64,000 bases of DNA from NCBI GenBank assembly GCA_903813345.2, contig CAIIXF020000001.1, positions 28,511,915-28,575,914 of the forward strand, given 5' to 3'. Shown here one piece after another: positions 23,401-35,500 of the stretch. The notes below the pieces were generated by a model. The model had not been told where the DNA came from. It did no database searches and saw only the letters and a program-made list of their open reading frames with translations. Source of the stretch: Owenia fusiformis (taxonomy: Eukaryota > Annelida > Polychaeta > Sabellida > Oweniidae). The first letter of the stretch is position 1; the number at the start of each line of letters is the position of its first letter. The position numbers were made by a program, and so were the translations under genes.

Positions 23401-24366
23401 ATGTGTGAGAGTTGTGCATAAAGTACAATGCAATACAATGCAATAAAATGGATTCGAACATGACTGTATTCACGCCTTCTATAAACTGTAAACAAAGTCA
23501 ACATTTCACCCGGGGTATATTCGCGAACAAAACCCCTGGTAATATGTGTAATGTGTGACGTCATAACGGCGGGCCATAGTAATGGCGGACCATAATGAAT
23601 ATTCGAAACATTTTGGTGAGTTTTCATGTTCGAATCGTAATATAGACCTCAGAGCAGGTATAATATCGTCGAATACACCCCTTAGGGCTAGGCACAAAAG
23701 CTTTCAAACCCCTCACTCCCTTCGGTCGTTTGGGGTACAGAAAACGTTTGTGTCTAGCCCTGCGGGGTGTATTCGACAATATTACCCCTGCTCTTCGGTC
23801 TATATTTCTTAAATACAATATAACACAATAAAATGCAATACAATTAAAGTCCACACCTACCTGAGATAATGTAATGTTTGTGAGAGCTTATATGAATTCC
23901 ACAATGCAGTGGGTTAGAGGGGGTAAAGAAAATTCTCTTCTTCATTCTCTTCAAGCTTCTATAGTTACGGCTACCCTGGCAACAAGAGAAATTTTCAAAG
24001 TAGTTTCCATAGCAACTGTCAGAATGTAAGGATATATACATACTTGTAGTTGGACACAATTCAATAGAATAATCAATAATCTTGTATTTAATGCTCACTG
24101 ATATTAATCAAGATAATTTTTATAATAGATCATCTTGAGTGTACATGCAGTAAAGTAGTACAACATGTACTTATAAAAGAGATAGATGCTTCCATTAGCT
24201 TATTAATATTACAATCGAAAAGAGCCCAGGGCTATATGTTGAAAACATATGTACAGTATCTGCTACCTTCACTGTCAGTGTCTCACCTTAAATACAGTCT
24301 GAACCTTCATCTTGTATTGACTGAAGAATCCATTGTTTTTCTTTCCTTGGATAAAAGCTCTTACAG
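20472..24366 (-). CDS. TIMP-like metalloproteinase inhibitor, C-terminal four exons
   Basis: Minus-strand exons, in transcript order: 24287-24366, 23861-23948, 21085-21212, 20472-20669 (TAA). They join in frame, except that the second could also begin at 23958, which would break the frame. The first has the NTR-type FIQGKKNNGFF...YKMKVQTVFK strand pair. The second carries FFTPSNPLHCG and YIISG, as in the TIMP N domain. The third ends with the C-E-C pair that leads into the C domain. The last holds CDYEPC and the ICSRNRDGLCHW signature. TIMPs are secreted and block metalloproteinases by inserting an N-terminal Cys-x-Cys into the active site. The exon that would carry that Cys-x-Cys and the signal peptide was not found. 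Confidence 0.8.
20769..20893. mobile_element. 125-bp MITE with AGTAAAACCTG ends
   Basis: The inverted ends AGTAAAACCTGT (20770) and ACAGGTTTTACT (to 20892) are flanked by TA. The inner repeats AAGTGGAACACC/GGTGTTCCACT are also inverted. It is intronic to the TIMP-like gene. A fragment with similar AGTGGAACA phrases lies near 25550-25670. Confidence 0.6.
21296..21372 (+). repeat. Flanking duplicate and CAATA microsatellite, left copy
   Basis: AAAGTCAAATGCAATATATATGATT, followed by GTGTGAGAGTTGTGCAT and imperfect CAATACAATACAATA runs, is repeated at 23350-23445 on the other side of the 2 kb element. A third, shorter relative is near 23835-23895. Confidence 0.6.
21392..23348. mobile_element. 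2 kb element of 162-bp tandem repeats bounded by ATGTCCCCAC
   Basis: The ends ATGTCCCCACC and GGTGGGGACAT are inverted copies. Inside, the phrase TCCAAAATGGC(T/C)G(C/A)C and near relatives recur at 21479, 21641, 21803, 21965, 22127, 22289, 22457, 22619 and 22782. That is a 162-bp period with one 168-bp step. The right end has a GACAGACGGACAGACAGACG tract before the terminus. No transposase is visible. It lies in the intron between the second and third TIMP-like exons. Confidence 0.75.
23350..23460 (+). repeat. Flanking duplicate and CAATA microsatellite, right copy
   Basis: Repeats the AAAGTCAAATGCAATATATATGATT and GTGTGAGAGTTGTGCAT phrases of 21296-21372, with CAATGCAATACAATG runs. Confidence 0.6.
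23639..23808. repeat. Fold-back inverted repeat, about 80-bp arms
   Basis: AATATAGACCTCAGAGCAGG, then GTCGAATACACCCC, then AGGGCTAG-CACAAA on the left is matched in reverse on the right (TTTGTGTCTAGCCCTGCGGGG, GGTGTATTCGAC, CCTGCTCTTCGGTCTATATT). The centre contains TTCGGTCGTTTGGGG. It is a small MITE-like palindrome. Confidence 0.65.
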
Positions 24367-25239
24367 CTGAAATACCAAATATTCTCAAATTTATTTGACC
24401 CAAGAATCTTAACATTAATTAAAGAGGCACATGTTGAATGCTGTAATGATCAGGATACGGTTGTGCCTCTTTAAGAGATCTGTTTTTACAAGTTTTTAAT
24501 ATCTCGTTTTTAATTTCATATAGTTTTTAAGTCTTTAATATGGGAACAGGCTCTAAAGCTATTATATTCAAGTAGCTTATAATTAAATTATTACTGTATT
24601 ATTGATAAAATTGACACTCTACTTAAAGTGGTAGCAAAGACTAAGACAGTGTAAAATGTTGAAAGCAATCTTGTCAAAAACAATGCCTATGTTTTCCTTA
24701 CAATCCTACATTTTCTGAAAATGGGATATCTGAAATAGTACTATAGAAGTTATTGAAGTTTTAAAATGCAGAAATGACCAAATGCTTCAGAAATACATGG
24801 AAAAGATGGGTCATAATACTTAGAGTCTACATCATTTTCAAAACATCATCAGTATCCCCATATATATTTCAGTCGATGATTGTACTAATTGATGTATAAC
24901 CTGTCAACTTACAGCCCCCAACAATATGGCATACAATAAGGGACAAGGTCAATATCAATGCACACCCACGCACATAATTACAGTTATCATATTTGAGGTG
25001 CAGGGTGTAAAATGTAAAAATGTAAACATGTTTTTTAATAATGTGAAGTACTTTTAATTTTAAAGAAATGTTCAATATATTTTTGGGGGAGGAGGGGGGA
25101 TCAATCTGAAGTTATCAAATGTGCAGTGAAACAATACAATATTGACCTAATCTCTAAAACCCATCTTGTACTAACACTAAGGGCATAGCAAAAGTGTTTA
25201 CATTAAGTCCCATCCAGAAATCAGAGCAAAGAATTAACA

Positions 25240-25372
25240 TGCAAAATGTTATCCCCTACCATTTGTTACAAATGCCGAACGCCAGATAATTAACCACCAA
25301 AACCATCCACAAAAGTTAGAGGAGACTATAACAAACAAAATGTCACCACTTCTGGTGGTGACATAATAAAAC
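25240..25372 (-). repeat. Dispersed repeat ending in TATGTCACCACC, copy A
   Basis: The reverse complement begins TTATGTCACCACCAGAAGTG, then GTGACATTTTGTTTGTTATA, and ends near AACAAATGGTAGG. A plus-strand relative is at 53158-53290. Fragments with GGTGGTGACAT occur near 29910 and 34765. Confidence 0.5.
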
Positions 25373-28054
25373 CATACATCCAAGTTGAACAAACTTGAAG
25401 CAAATGAAAAGCAGATCATAACTATCATAACACCCATCTTCTTCCAGAAATAATTAATTCAAGAAAATTATTCTATGGTCTATTGCCCCAATAGACTATA
25501 GAATAATTATCTATGTACATGTATTATATCTTTATATACTTTGTAATGGAACACCTCCGTAAGTGGAATGCTCCTGTACCCAATTGAGTATTGACTTATT
25601 GTTGAATGAACCTCTGAAAGTGGAACAGCTCCCAAGTCAAACACTTTTTAGAGGTACAAAAGGTTATCCAGTTATAATTGGCATGTCTAGTTATACTCAA
25701 TGAGCCCATATGTCAGGTAATTGATACATTCATTAGCACCCATGTTAACAGTAACATGTTGCCCATGTTAAACTAACATGTTAAAGTGCAACATGTAATC
25801 AGAGATCCAACACTTTAAATATTTGAGCAATATTTGCAATAATTGACCAACATGTTCTTCACCATCTCAAATATAATTGTTATAACAAAATGAAGTTATT
25901 TGAGATTCAAAATCTAGAATCCATATTCATAGAAAATGTATAAGTAAATGTTAAAATCAGTGGTTTCTTTATAGTAAATGTGGAATTGTGGATATCCAGT
26001 TATTCACATTTATGGAAGATGTATCCATAAATGTTAATCGTTGGTTTACCCTTGAATAAAGTATGAACTTTTGAGACTTTTAGAAAAAATAAAATTGAGA
26101 CCATTTTTCAAATAATAACTGGCTACCTGATTCTCTGATAACCTAAAATCTTAACTCATATTTGTAATATACTTGATATGATACTGTGATCTGCAATTCG
26201 CACCACCAATACCAAGAGTTTGTTACAATTTACCAAAATCTGATGCACAATATCTTTCTTGAGGATGTATTCTCCCTTCACAAGGACAGAATTCCTCCGT
26301 TTCTCTATATTCCTCATCATCCTCCTGTCCACATACACTTTGTAACAAATGTACTATATATACTATATACAAACTTTTGTCCACACTAATCTTCATACCA
26401 AAATTTTAAGATAATTTCTGAAACTCCTATCAACATGGATGTTATCAATTTTATATTTTTGAATCATCTCTTGGTGGTTTGATAAATATTCCTTTGTGAT
26501 TAAAGCCTAATTATGATCAGAATCAAGCATTCTGTTGTCTTGATCATTACACTGTTTTCCATGTGTCTGCATATATCGTATCCTTCGAGTTGAGGTTCTC
26601 TACTTTTCTAACATTGAAATGAGTATGTTGTTATATTGGCTGGATAAAGCCATGTATCTTAGTAAACTGTCACCTAAATGGCCTTACTGGCTTACACTGC
26701 AAGGCATTATCAACAGAAACAATTTGTCTCTTAATTTCAAATGTTTTACTTTAATGTGACATAAAGGCTGGTAGACTTCAAGCCAATTAAAAGGTACAAA
26801 GCTCAATAAACACATCAAATGACTGAAAAACATCAAAAGATCTGTCTTCCAACATTTAAACTTATGCCAATTTTCTTTCATTATACAATTTGATCTAATA
26901 ATTTCTTCAGTAAAAGGAATCATTTATCATAAATTGATGCATAAAGTTGAATAATATTCATTTACTACCAATATTTGGTTATCTATTTTTCTGACTTTAT
27001 GCTTTCATTCACATTGCCATTGGACTTCAACTGTACACATTTTACGAAGGCTAATGGGTCATCAATTTATTCATTTTGCTGATAAAATCACTCATGAATG
27101 ACAAATTCTATGAAAGGCATAAGCATATCTTGGATTTTCCTAGATTGAGAATTAAGAGCAATTATTACTGAGCAAAATATGTTTTTAGTGATTGTGACAT
27201 CACAATCAAAAATTGTATATTCATTTTATTATTAAAGCCAATTAAATTCCCCATCTTTGGACATACATGTACTCATACACATAGCTTCTATCAATGTGAT
27301 CCTTTTGAAGAATGATACACAGTGTCCCATGTTTATGACATACACATACTGGCAATTAATGATTTTCAAAATTAAGGTTGGTCAAGAAGAATGTTTAATC
27401 TTGCTTATCTGAAGTGATCCTTTTACATGTATGCTACAATATGTATTACTATGTAAACCAATCTGCCTACCTTGAGAAACCGCTTATTTTGGATATTACT
27501 TTCAGGTACAGTAATCTTTCTTCTGCATTCATTAAAATAATTTTGGTTCTTCTTACTTACTTGTCATTTATTTAATTGAAATACTGTTAGTAGTTAATAG
27601 GTATCACTTCAGTGAATATGTTCCTTAGGAAGAGATTACATGGTGATGGTATATCACAGATTAAACCCCACTTAGTAGCAATACAATAGAATTAACTGTA
27701 GTTTATTTTAAAGAATTTACAGTTGTATCAAAAGAAAAATCCATTCTCTTTCTATTGTTTTTAAAGAAATGACACTTCGCAAGCTATCAAAAACCAATGT
27801 GGCAAAAAAGACAATTAATAGTTTTTGATAGTGTTCATCATTTAAGAACAATATACCAATGTACATTTATTCTTCTTTTGTTATTGTTCATTCTTTGAAA
27901 TAAAACAATTAAATAACAATTAATTAATTTGTGCTGCTACCTAGAGTATTGATCCAAGTTAACTCAGTCAATAGTTCAATAGAAAATACAAAAGAAATCA
28001 AATTTTACACTACATACATGGCCTGTTACATGCAGTGCACTGAACGAATTATAG

Positions 28055-28150
28055 TCATTGTGAGGTTTAAGTGAGATAAACAATATCGGCCCTTGGCTAT
28101 TATTTCTCCTAGTTCCCAGGGCTTATTGTTTATCCATTACTTAAACTGGT
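28055..28150. repeat. Short fold-back repeat
   Basis: TTTAAGTGAGATAAACAATA and its imperfect complement TATTGTTTATCCATTACTTAAA flank a core containing GGCCCTTGG and CCCAGGG. Confidence 0.5.
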
Positions 28151-28294
28151 GGATCCAAATAGTGATTAGTTCCTTTTAGCTGATTGTCCCGAAAATACAT
28201 GGTCCTTGGAAACTCCATAACATCAGAATAACTTCAAGGGGTTTAATCTAATAAGCATTATGTCCTCATATACATAAATGAGTAAACAGTCGTG

Positions 28295-30826
28295 CTATAA
28301 AACTTCAAATTGAGATACATAAAGTTGAGTCACTTCCTGTGGAGTAAAGTTTTGGTCTAATTTTACAGCAATATTACTAGTATTCCCTGTCCTTGCTTGC
28401 TTTTTGTATTCTTTGTCTCTTTCTCGTTCATTTTCCCTAGCAACCCAATTTCTTTGTCGCGCTAATCTCCGTCTCATTTTATCTTTCTCCCGTTCTAATT
28501 GTCTATATGCAGGGTCCTTTCTTTTAGATGCCATCCTTGCTTTAGCCTCTATGCGTTCCTTGTCTCTGCAATTAAAAGATCACCATATATTGGAAGCACA
28601 AAGCATTATGTGAACAAGGTTAAATGACGAATTTAGATAAAAGCGAGTGGCTGATAAGGAGCAATGATGAAGATTGCATCGATGAGATGTCAATGTAACC
28701 ATTTGAATAGTTGATTATATATAGATGTCATTTGATGGGAGGGATTTTGGCCAATATTGGATCAAGTACAGCATCTGATACAGGATTTTGGCTGACATAG
28801 GATCTGAATATCAATTCTATTCCCTGTTCATTTCCCAGGGAAAACATGTTATGGAATAAACGCTTACATTCACTCAGATGAATTGAACATCTGTAAAAAT
28901 TACCCACTGACCTGAAAGAAGGATCCTGTCTGAGTTGTCTTTTCTTTATTTTGTCACGTTCTCTTTTCAAAACATTTCTTTTAGCACAATAATAATCCTC
29001 TACAGTCTCTTGGCTGTCCATGTAGAGTTTTACATCCTCTCTGGACCATATGTCTCCCTCCTCTATATATCCCTGGGTAGAGTCAGGAAGAGTGCTTGGG
29101 CCAATGTCTGTAGAACCTCCATCCCCAGGGAACTCCACATAGGATTCAATACTATCATTTGTAATATCACTGCTGAAAAATAGTTTACTCTGTCGATTAT
29201 GTGGAGAAGAATGTCTTATTGACATTTTTTTGTTTTCTGGGTAACTGCATCTTTGAGAAATAGTGCAAACATCTTAGAATGATCTTTCTGATCTCTTACC
29301 CTTTTACCATTTTTGGATTCATTGATCTCATAAATCCCACAAACTTTTCAGGTTTTTTAATTAGTTTATACCAGGTTTTTTCAACTCCTCCTAAGAAAAA
29401 ATCAAGAAAATCAAATAATTCAAATAAATCTGACAAATTTTGTGCAAGTGAAATTGCAATCACAGAAGTACACACACATCCAGAATTTTTTTTATTTTGG
29501 TTCCCAGAATTTTTCCCTTGAATTTATCATTTTGTGCTGAAAATTGCAGAACTCTGACTTCGGAAACGGATTTGTTATTTGACCCAACGGTAAAGCATCA
29601 CTATTCCCTGTGGATAAAATAGTCAAAAATTTGAATCATACTTTCAGTGATTGATTTTATAGTACCTGTTTGGTATGTTGATAGTTTTCATCTCTCCATT
29701 CTCTTGTATCTCTATCTGTAAGCCTTGCACCTCTGACTGCTCACAAATCTGGCCATTGTGTGTAGAAGGCTCACCCGCCTCCTCATATGTACTGTCTGCC
29801 TTACTTTGTACTATCAGGTCATCTGCAACAGTTACATTTAGTTACAACAGTTACAATAGTTACATTATGTTAACTGACTTGATCCCAACACAATGAACTA
29901 GACAGCAAGTCTGGTGGTGACATAAATAATACTAGAAAAATACTAATAGTGAGCATATTGAAGGCTAGGCATGTATAGAGAGGTGGGGATGGTTCCATCC
30001 ATACACAACTATTTGAAGACCTTTCAGAAGAATCCATTTAAAATGGATTGGACTTGAGTAATGTACCTATAATTATCTGTATATCTTGCTGGTTGAGCTC
30101 CGTGCCTTGCCTCTCTGTGCCATTTGTACCTTCTGTCCCACTTGCTACAACCTGCTCTTCTGTACCAGAGGTAATGACAACTGTCTCTTCCATAACATCA
30201 GGGACCTCATTCTCAACAATACATACATAATCTGGAGGGAAGAGAAGGATGCTTATATTGATGTATCACACAAATAAATGGATATTACAAAAATGTAACA
30301 AGATCTTATAAAAAAAACTATTTTCCAAAAGATATTCCTGAGACTGAATAACATGTGTTTTAAAAAAAGAAAGTCCATTTCATTTCTAATGAACTTTGTT
30401 TACTGGGATAACAAATGTCAATGATGGTAATAGTTATTGGTCAATTGTAGATATACTTGTATACATCAAGCATTTTAGTAGATTTTCTATATAATATGCC
30501 TACCCTATTATAAATAACCACATAAAATATTAACAGAAATTTAACTTCCAGACATACTATTACTTGGATATCCGAGCTTTCATCCAGACAGATGAAGCCA
30601 TTCTCTATAAATATCTCTCAAATTCATCCTCCCTTAATTATTGCTGAGTGTATAAGCATGGGCTTTCAAGATCTCTTTGAAACCCCATGGTATAAGCAAG
30701 CCTACCTTCCTGATTTGGCCCATGGTCACATGCCTCAGCAGATGATGATGGTGGATATACAATCTTAACAATGTTGTCTTTGCCTATCACATATTGTGGG
30801 ACTGGAGTGTTACTTTCTTCGCTCAT
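28295..30826 (-). CDS. Probable nuclear protein: acidic N half, basic R/K/E repeats at the C side
   Basis: Five minus-strand exons join with matching phases into 324 codons: 30706-30826 (ATG at 30826), 30067-30231, 29666-29822, 28912-29172, 28295-28565 (TAG). Residues 1 to about 200 are acidic and Gln/Thr/Ser-rich with no fold I recognise. Residues about 212-292 are strongly basic and made of about four imperfect repeats of 21-23 residues, such as KRERDKIKKRQLRQDPSFR and LEREKDKMRRRLARQRN. These probably form a long charged helix. Repeats of this style (compare the STPR domain of FMBP-1) bind DNA, so a transcription regulator is plausible but inferred. An AG before TATCCTTATAGAAGT just upstream of the ATG suggests a 5' UTR exon further upstream. 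No signal peptide or membrane segment is visible. Confidence 0.75.
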
Positions 30827-31517
30827 ACTTCTATAAGGATACTGAAATAACAATAGTTATACTTGGTATAATCCATTTGTCTAATTCAATTCTATCGCAA
30901 ATTTGGTTGACAACGATACATGTCTTAGCTTGGGTAATTTTTTTTGGGGGGGGTTCTAATTCATGCATGCATCTCCTCTTGACCCTAGCATGAACACCAT
31001 TTCACCTTTGTCTCTGACTCAAAAAGAACACTCCATCACAGCCTAGACTGATCAAGAAAATTATATTAAATAAATGGTGTGCACTGTGCAGTGGCCTTAG
31101 AATCATTTAAAGTCTTTGAGTGTCTTTATTCACATTTTCTGCTGAAGTTATTTTCTGGTTCAAAACAATGTATGAAAACATGGGTTAATATATTTTCTTT
31201 TTCAAACAAGTATCATTGTGTACTTTTGATAAATCTGGGAAGAGGCCAATGCCAACTCAGTGAAATGCTGATATTTCAAGAGAAAACATTCAAAGCGGCC
31301 ACTGTTACAACGTTCTCCTCATTTACTGTAGTTTCTCAACAATGTTAAATTACTTACAATTTATTCTAATTCACTTAACCCTTAGATGCGACAAGGATAC
31401 TTCCATGAACAACAAATGAAATATGGTAATTCATTTATGATGCTTAATCTGAAGCAGACAGTAATGTGCAGAAATATTGATTTTTTTGAAAATGTGAATA
31501 TAGGTAGACATGAAGGA

Positions 31518-31925
31518 CAGGGTGCATGTTGGGAAATTTTCTGCATTCCTCAATTGAGTCACATGTTATTTTTCAAACAAGAATAACTCCTTCCCCACAT
31601 TGTCTACATCTTCCAAGTTTGCACAAAGATTGCACTTATGTGCCTAGAAAAGCCTTGTGAGAAGGTTTGCTTTGTAAAATGTATAAAAAATGAGAAAATT
31701 CAGTGAAAAAAAATTCTGAAAATTTTCTGATTTTTTTCACTGAATTTTCTTGTTTTTTATACACTTTATCAAAACATTCTTCTCACCAGTCTTTTCTAGG
31801 CACACAAGTGCACTCTTTGTGGAAAACTGGAAGATATAGACAATGTAGGGAAGGAGTGATTCTTGTTTGAAAAATAACATGTGACTCAATTGAGGAATGC
31901 AGAAAATTTCCCATCATGCACCCTG
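31518..31925. mobile_element. Near-perfect 408-bp fold-back element
   Basis: The arms of about 200 bp are almost completely complementary: CAGGGTGCATG, then AAATTTTCTGCATTCCTCAA on the left, and its mirror ending CATGCACCCTG on the right. The centre is AAATTCTGAAAATTTTCTGA, itself near-palindromic. Target duplication is unclear. The high arm identity suggests a young insertion. Confidence 0.65.
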
Positions 31926-32479
31926 ACCTTAACCCAACAGCTTGGAGCAGTCTCAGATCTGAGAAATTAGTTCAGGGCACGAGGTCGTTGTTTTAAGATG
32001 AGAATTTACCTACATGTACTTTATGATTAATAAGTTTGTATTGCATGTTGATGTTATAGAGTACATGTGTATACTCTATCGATGATAGATCAAAAATCTC
32101 CAATATTGAGATTCCACCCTTGAGATTCTTTCATCTCAGGAACTAAAATTTTTCAAAATGTATCCGTTTTGATGGCTATTTGATTTCCTAAGGTCCTAGT
32201 CTGACATAATTTTGATAATAACATTTTTTTCTACAATTTTTGACTGAGTCAGTGAGTTTCAAAATTATAATCTAGATATACCAAAAACATAGTAATACTG
32301 AATCATATTACAAGAAAAACCATTGTGTATTAGAAGAAATTAATATCAGAGATTATGTATATACAATTGATATTGAAGTTACTTACCTCTAAACCATATA
32401 ATACATTGTAAATGTAAAATGTAAATGAAAAAATAAAAACAAGATGTAGGTCAATACTAGGTACGGCTTCACATCCAGT

Positions 32480-32581
32480 CTAGTATTCTGAAATTTGATT
32501 GGCTCATCATTCATGACACGACACAAACTACAAAAATCAAAATATCCTGGCGTGGCAAGTGATCTTTAAATTCAGTTCAGG
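32480..32581 (+). promoter_or_regulatory. Putative promoter of the ankyrin-SOCS gene
   Basis: Just upstream of the proposed first coding exon lies GATTGGCTCAT, a reverse CCAAT box, at about 32497-32507. The acidic/basic nuclear-protein gene runs in the opposite direction from 30826 with an unseen 5' exon, so a shared promoter is possible. No TATA element is placed with confidence. Confidence 0.3.
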
Positions 32582-35500
32582 ATGCAGAGATATCGACATA
32601 ACAGAGGTGAGAATAAAACCAAACTCGTATCCTTTGTATACTAAAATATTTGCGCATTTGTATTGCATCATAGTGTGAAGTGACAAAGAAGAAAATGTCA
32701 TCAAATATTAGTTTTAGAAATGGGACTCAATGTTTTTTGAAAAAATTTTGGGCCCCTAAAACCCAAAAGTGGGCCCAAATTTTTAAAATGTAATGACCAA
32801 AAAGGCCCACTTTTTGGGGCCTTATAAGGCCTTTTTTGACCCAAAATTTTTTAGGCCCAATTATTTTTCTGGGCCCACCCAAAGGGGGGGGGGGGGGGGC
32901 AGATCCGCCATTGCATTGGATTGGAGTTTTCAAACGCCGATGATTTGACAAGTGTCCACTGTTACTGTATCAGATATTCAAATTCAATGACCACTTATTT
33001 TAATATGTTGTCAAACAGCAGGGTTCTCACCAGGAAATTTTTAGACCCCGGATTTTTAACGGTATTGTGATTACTTTTTTTCGCAGTATTGGGAGAATCT
33101 CCGGAGTCTAAAAGCCTAGTGAGAACCCTGAACAGAGCATTCAATAGTCCAGCCAAATTACAAGCGCTTTCGGATATTTGTTTTATCAGTTTTGTTTTAT
33201 TGAATTATGATTTTTTCTTCTGAATTACCCCCAATGCACACATCAAAGTGTTTTGAAATCTGGAAGTTTGCAGATTTTTTTGGGCTGATTTGGAAGCTGT
33301 CATAGATGGCATTCAGTGTTTCTTCAAAATCATTTGGCCCTATAATAGTAAGAAGATCTGCAACACAAATAACAATAATTGTTTTTTAGTTACCCGATTC
33401 CGGCCTACATGTACATGTTGTTTAGCTTGTTTTGTCATCTATTATCTGGATAGATGTATTCATAAGACTACTGTAGCGCTGAGAGTATCTCTTTGCTTAG
33501 AAATAATAAACTGATTGTCTTTTTTATGAGTTTTTCTGTTCAGTGTATCAAAAAGCAAGAGTGTTCTGGTAGGCTTGAAAATCCTTGTTACGTCATGAAT
33601 AACCCTTGGAATCACATGTCCTTGAAATTATTTATAAAGCTAGCCCTACACCAATGGGACAGGATGAGACATCAGGGGAGTTGTTGAGTAAAATATTTTC
33701 AGGGGACATGAAGGGACAAGTTTGGACATTCCCAAGGGACATCAGGGGACATTGTCCCAAGTTGTCCCGGAGACATTGTCTGACTTTGTCTGATTTTGTC
33801 CCTTATGTCCCGAGAAAAAAATGAACATGTTGATTCTTTTCTTGGGATATTACTGCACAAATGAGGGGCATTTCATCACATGATGATCATATGACCATTT
33901 TCTGACAAAATGGCGGTATATTCCAGATATCATCGGACAAAATGGGACAACGTGGAACATTGTTCCATGATGTCCGGGGGACAAGAACTGATTAGTTGGG
34001 ACAAAGTCGGACATTGTCCTATCAGTGTACGGCTAGCTTCAATCTTCTACTTACTGTCCAAGTTACACTTGTCGGGTTGGAGTCAGTGATTGGTAAGACA
34101 TGTGCTACATGTACAAGTTCGAATCTTGGGCGGATGACACATGTTATAATTTTTGGTTTTTTTTCTCCAGAACACATTTTTGATTGCTTGCTACATGACA
34201 TCTAGTCATATTTTGTACTTTAGAGGGTTTCACAATATAGATGAAACAATGATATGCTGCTTTAGATTAATTTAGATTAAATCTGACTTTAGATTTTAGA
34301 TTTGACCTTCAGTGACCTTCTCAAGGTCAAAAAGGTCTTTTATCAACTTGTTTCGAATTAACCAATTCTTTTTTTAAATCATCTACAAGTTTTCAGAAGT
34401 TCAAATCTGACTAAAGATTTCAAAGTTCACCTTCTCAAAGAAAACAAGTGAGTGATTGCAAAAGTTCAACATAGAGCTAAGAATGTCAAAAAGGTCTTTT
34501 GTCAACTTGCCTCAAATTGACTATTTTTCTTTTCAAAATCATCTACAAGTTCTCAGAAGTTCAAATCTGACTAAAGATTTTAAAGTTGACCTTCTCAAGG
34601 AAAACAAGTGAGTGATTGCAAAAGTTCACCATAGAGCTAAAAATGTCAAAAAGGTCTTTTGTCAACTTGCCTCAAATTGACTATTTTTCTTTTCAAAATC
34701 ATCTACAAGTTCTCAAAAGTTCACATCTGACTTAAGATTAAACTCATATATTGTGAGCAACTAGGTGGTGACATTTTGTCCGTTCAGATATTGAAATTTG
34801 AATTGTAAATCATCTATTGCCTCATTTTTATCAGTTTATCTTTTTCAGATATTGAAATTTGAATTATAAAACACCCATTAATTTGCTTCATTTTTATTTA
34901 ACTCTCCCTTGCTACCACTAAATCAATACATTTTAGTATTGAAACTGAAAAACATAAAACATTGCAGGGGTTTCATAAGCAGCAGCCAATACTAGTAGGC
35001 ACTTGTTGTTTTTATCAAAATGACTCCTGTCGCTCTGCAACTGTTTCCATAAACATATTAAAACATATTTACCAATAATTTTGCCTAATGTTTTCATTTT
35101 TCTGTAATCAGAAAATGTAAGGAAACCCCTGCATTGATGTGGATAGTATAAGTTATCAAAAATATCAGTGTCCTTGGAATATGAGATGGACTTATATAAT
35201 GACCATTGAATACTTTTTGAAAGTTGGTTTCAAAATACACTGAACATGTAGTAAAGACACATTGTCATGAAGGTGTCATCATGAATATCAAGGATATTAG
35301 AAAATAATGGTGCAAAATTGACATGCACATTCCTTGAGCTTTTTGACCACACTGTTTTATGCATTTACACTATGTTTTGGCAGGGATTGTCAATTATTTA
35401 CTATGTTCGTTATTGCTTAACTGCAAGAGGAAGCTGGCCAAATCCACAATACGTACATGTACAGCACATGTTTATTGCCAATAAAGACTGAATCATGCAT

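Larger units (their letters stand above)
24400..28290. other. Largely non-coding interval with two possible short exons
   Basis: No gene could be built here. Two minus-strand segments look exon-like. The segment at about 27471-27519 has an upstream AG, a GTAGGC donor and reads RKITVPESNIQNKRFLK. The segment at about 26232-26336 reads VYVDRRMMRNIEKRRNSVLV and onward, before GTAAAT. Their phases do not join directly. A minus-strand ORF start at about 25439 encodes a hydrophobic, signal-like stretch (MGVMIVMICFSFASSLF) that could belong to the missing TIMP N terminus, but no Cys-x-Cys follows. The rest is AT-rich. Confidence 0.25.

Noticed and set aside
23582-23854. Overlapping ORFs on both strands
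   Set aside because: They arise from the fold-back repeat at 23639-23808, which gives mirrored translations on the two strands.
34070-34140. tRNA gene
   Set aside because: Only degenerate A-box and B-box similarity is present; no acceptor stem or cloverleaf could be drawn. Kept as a possible SINE head.
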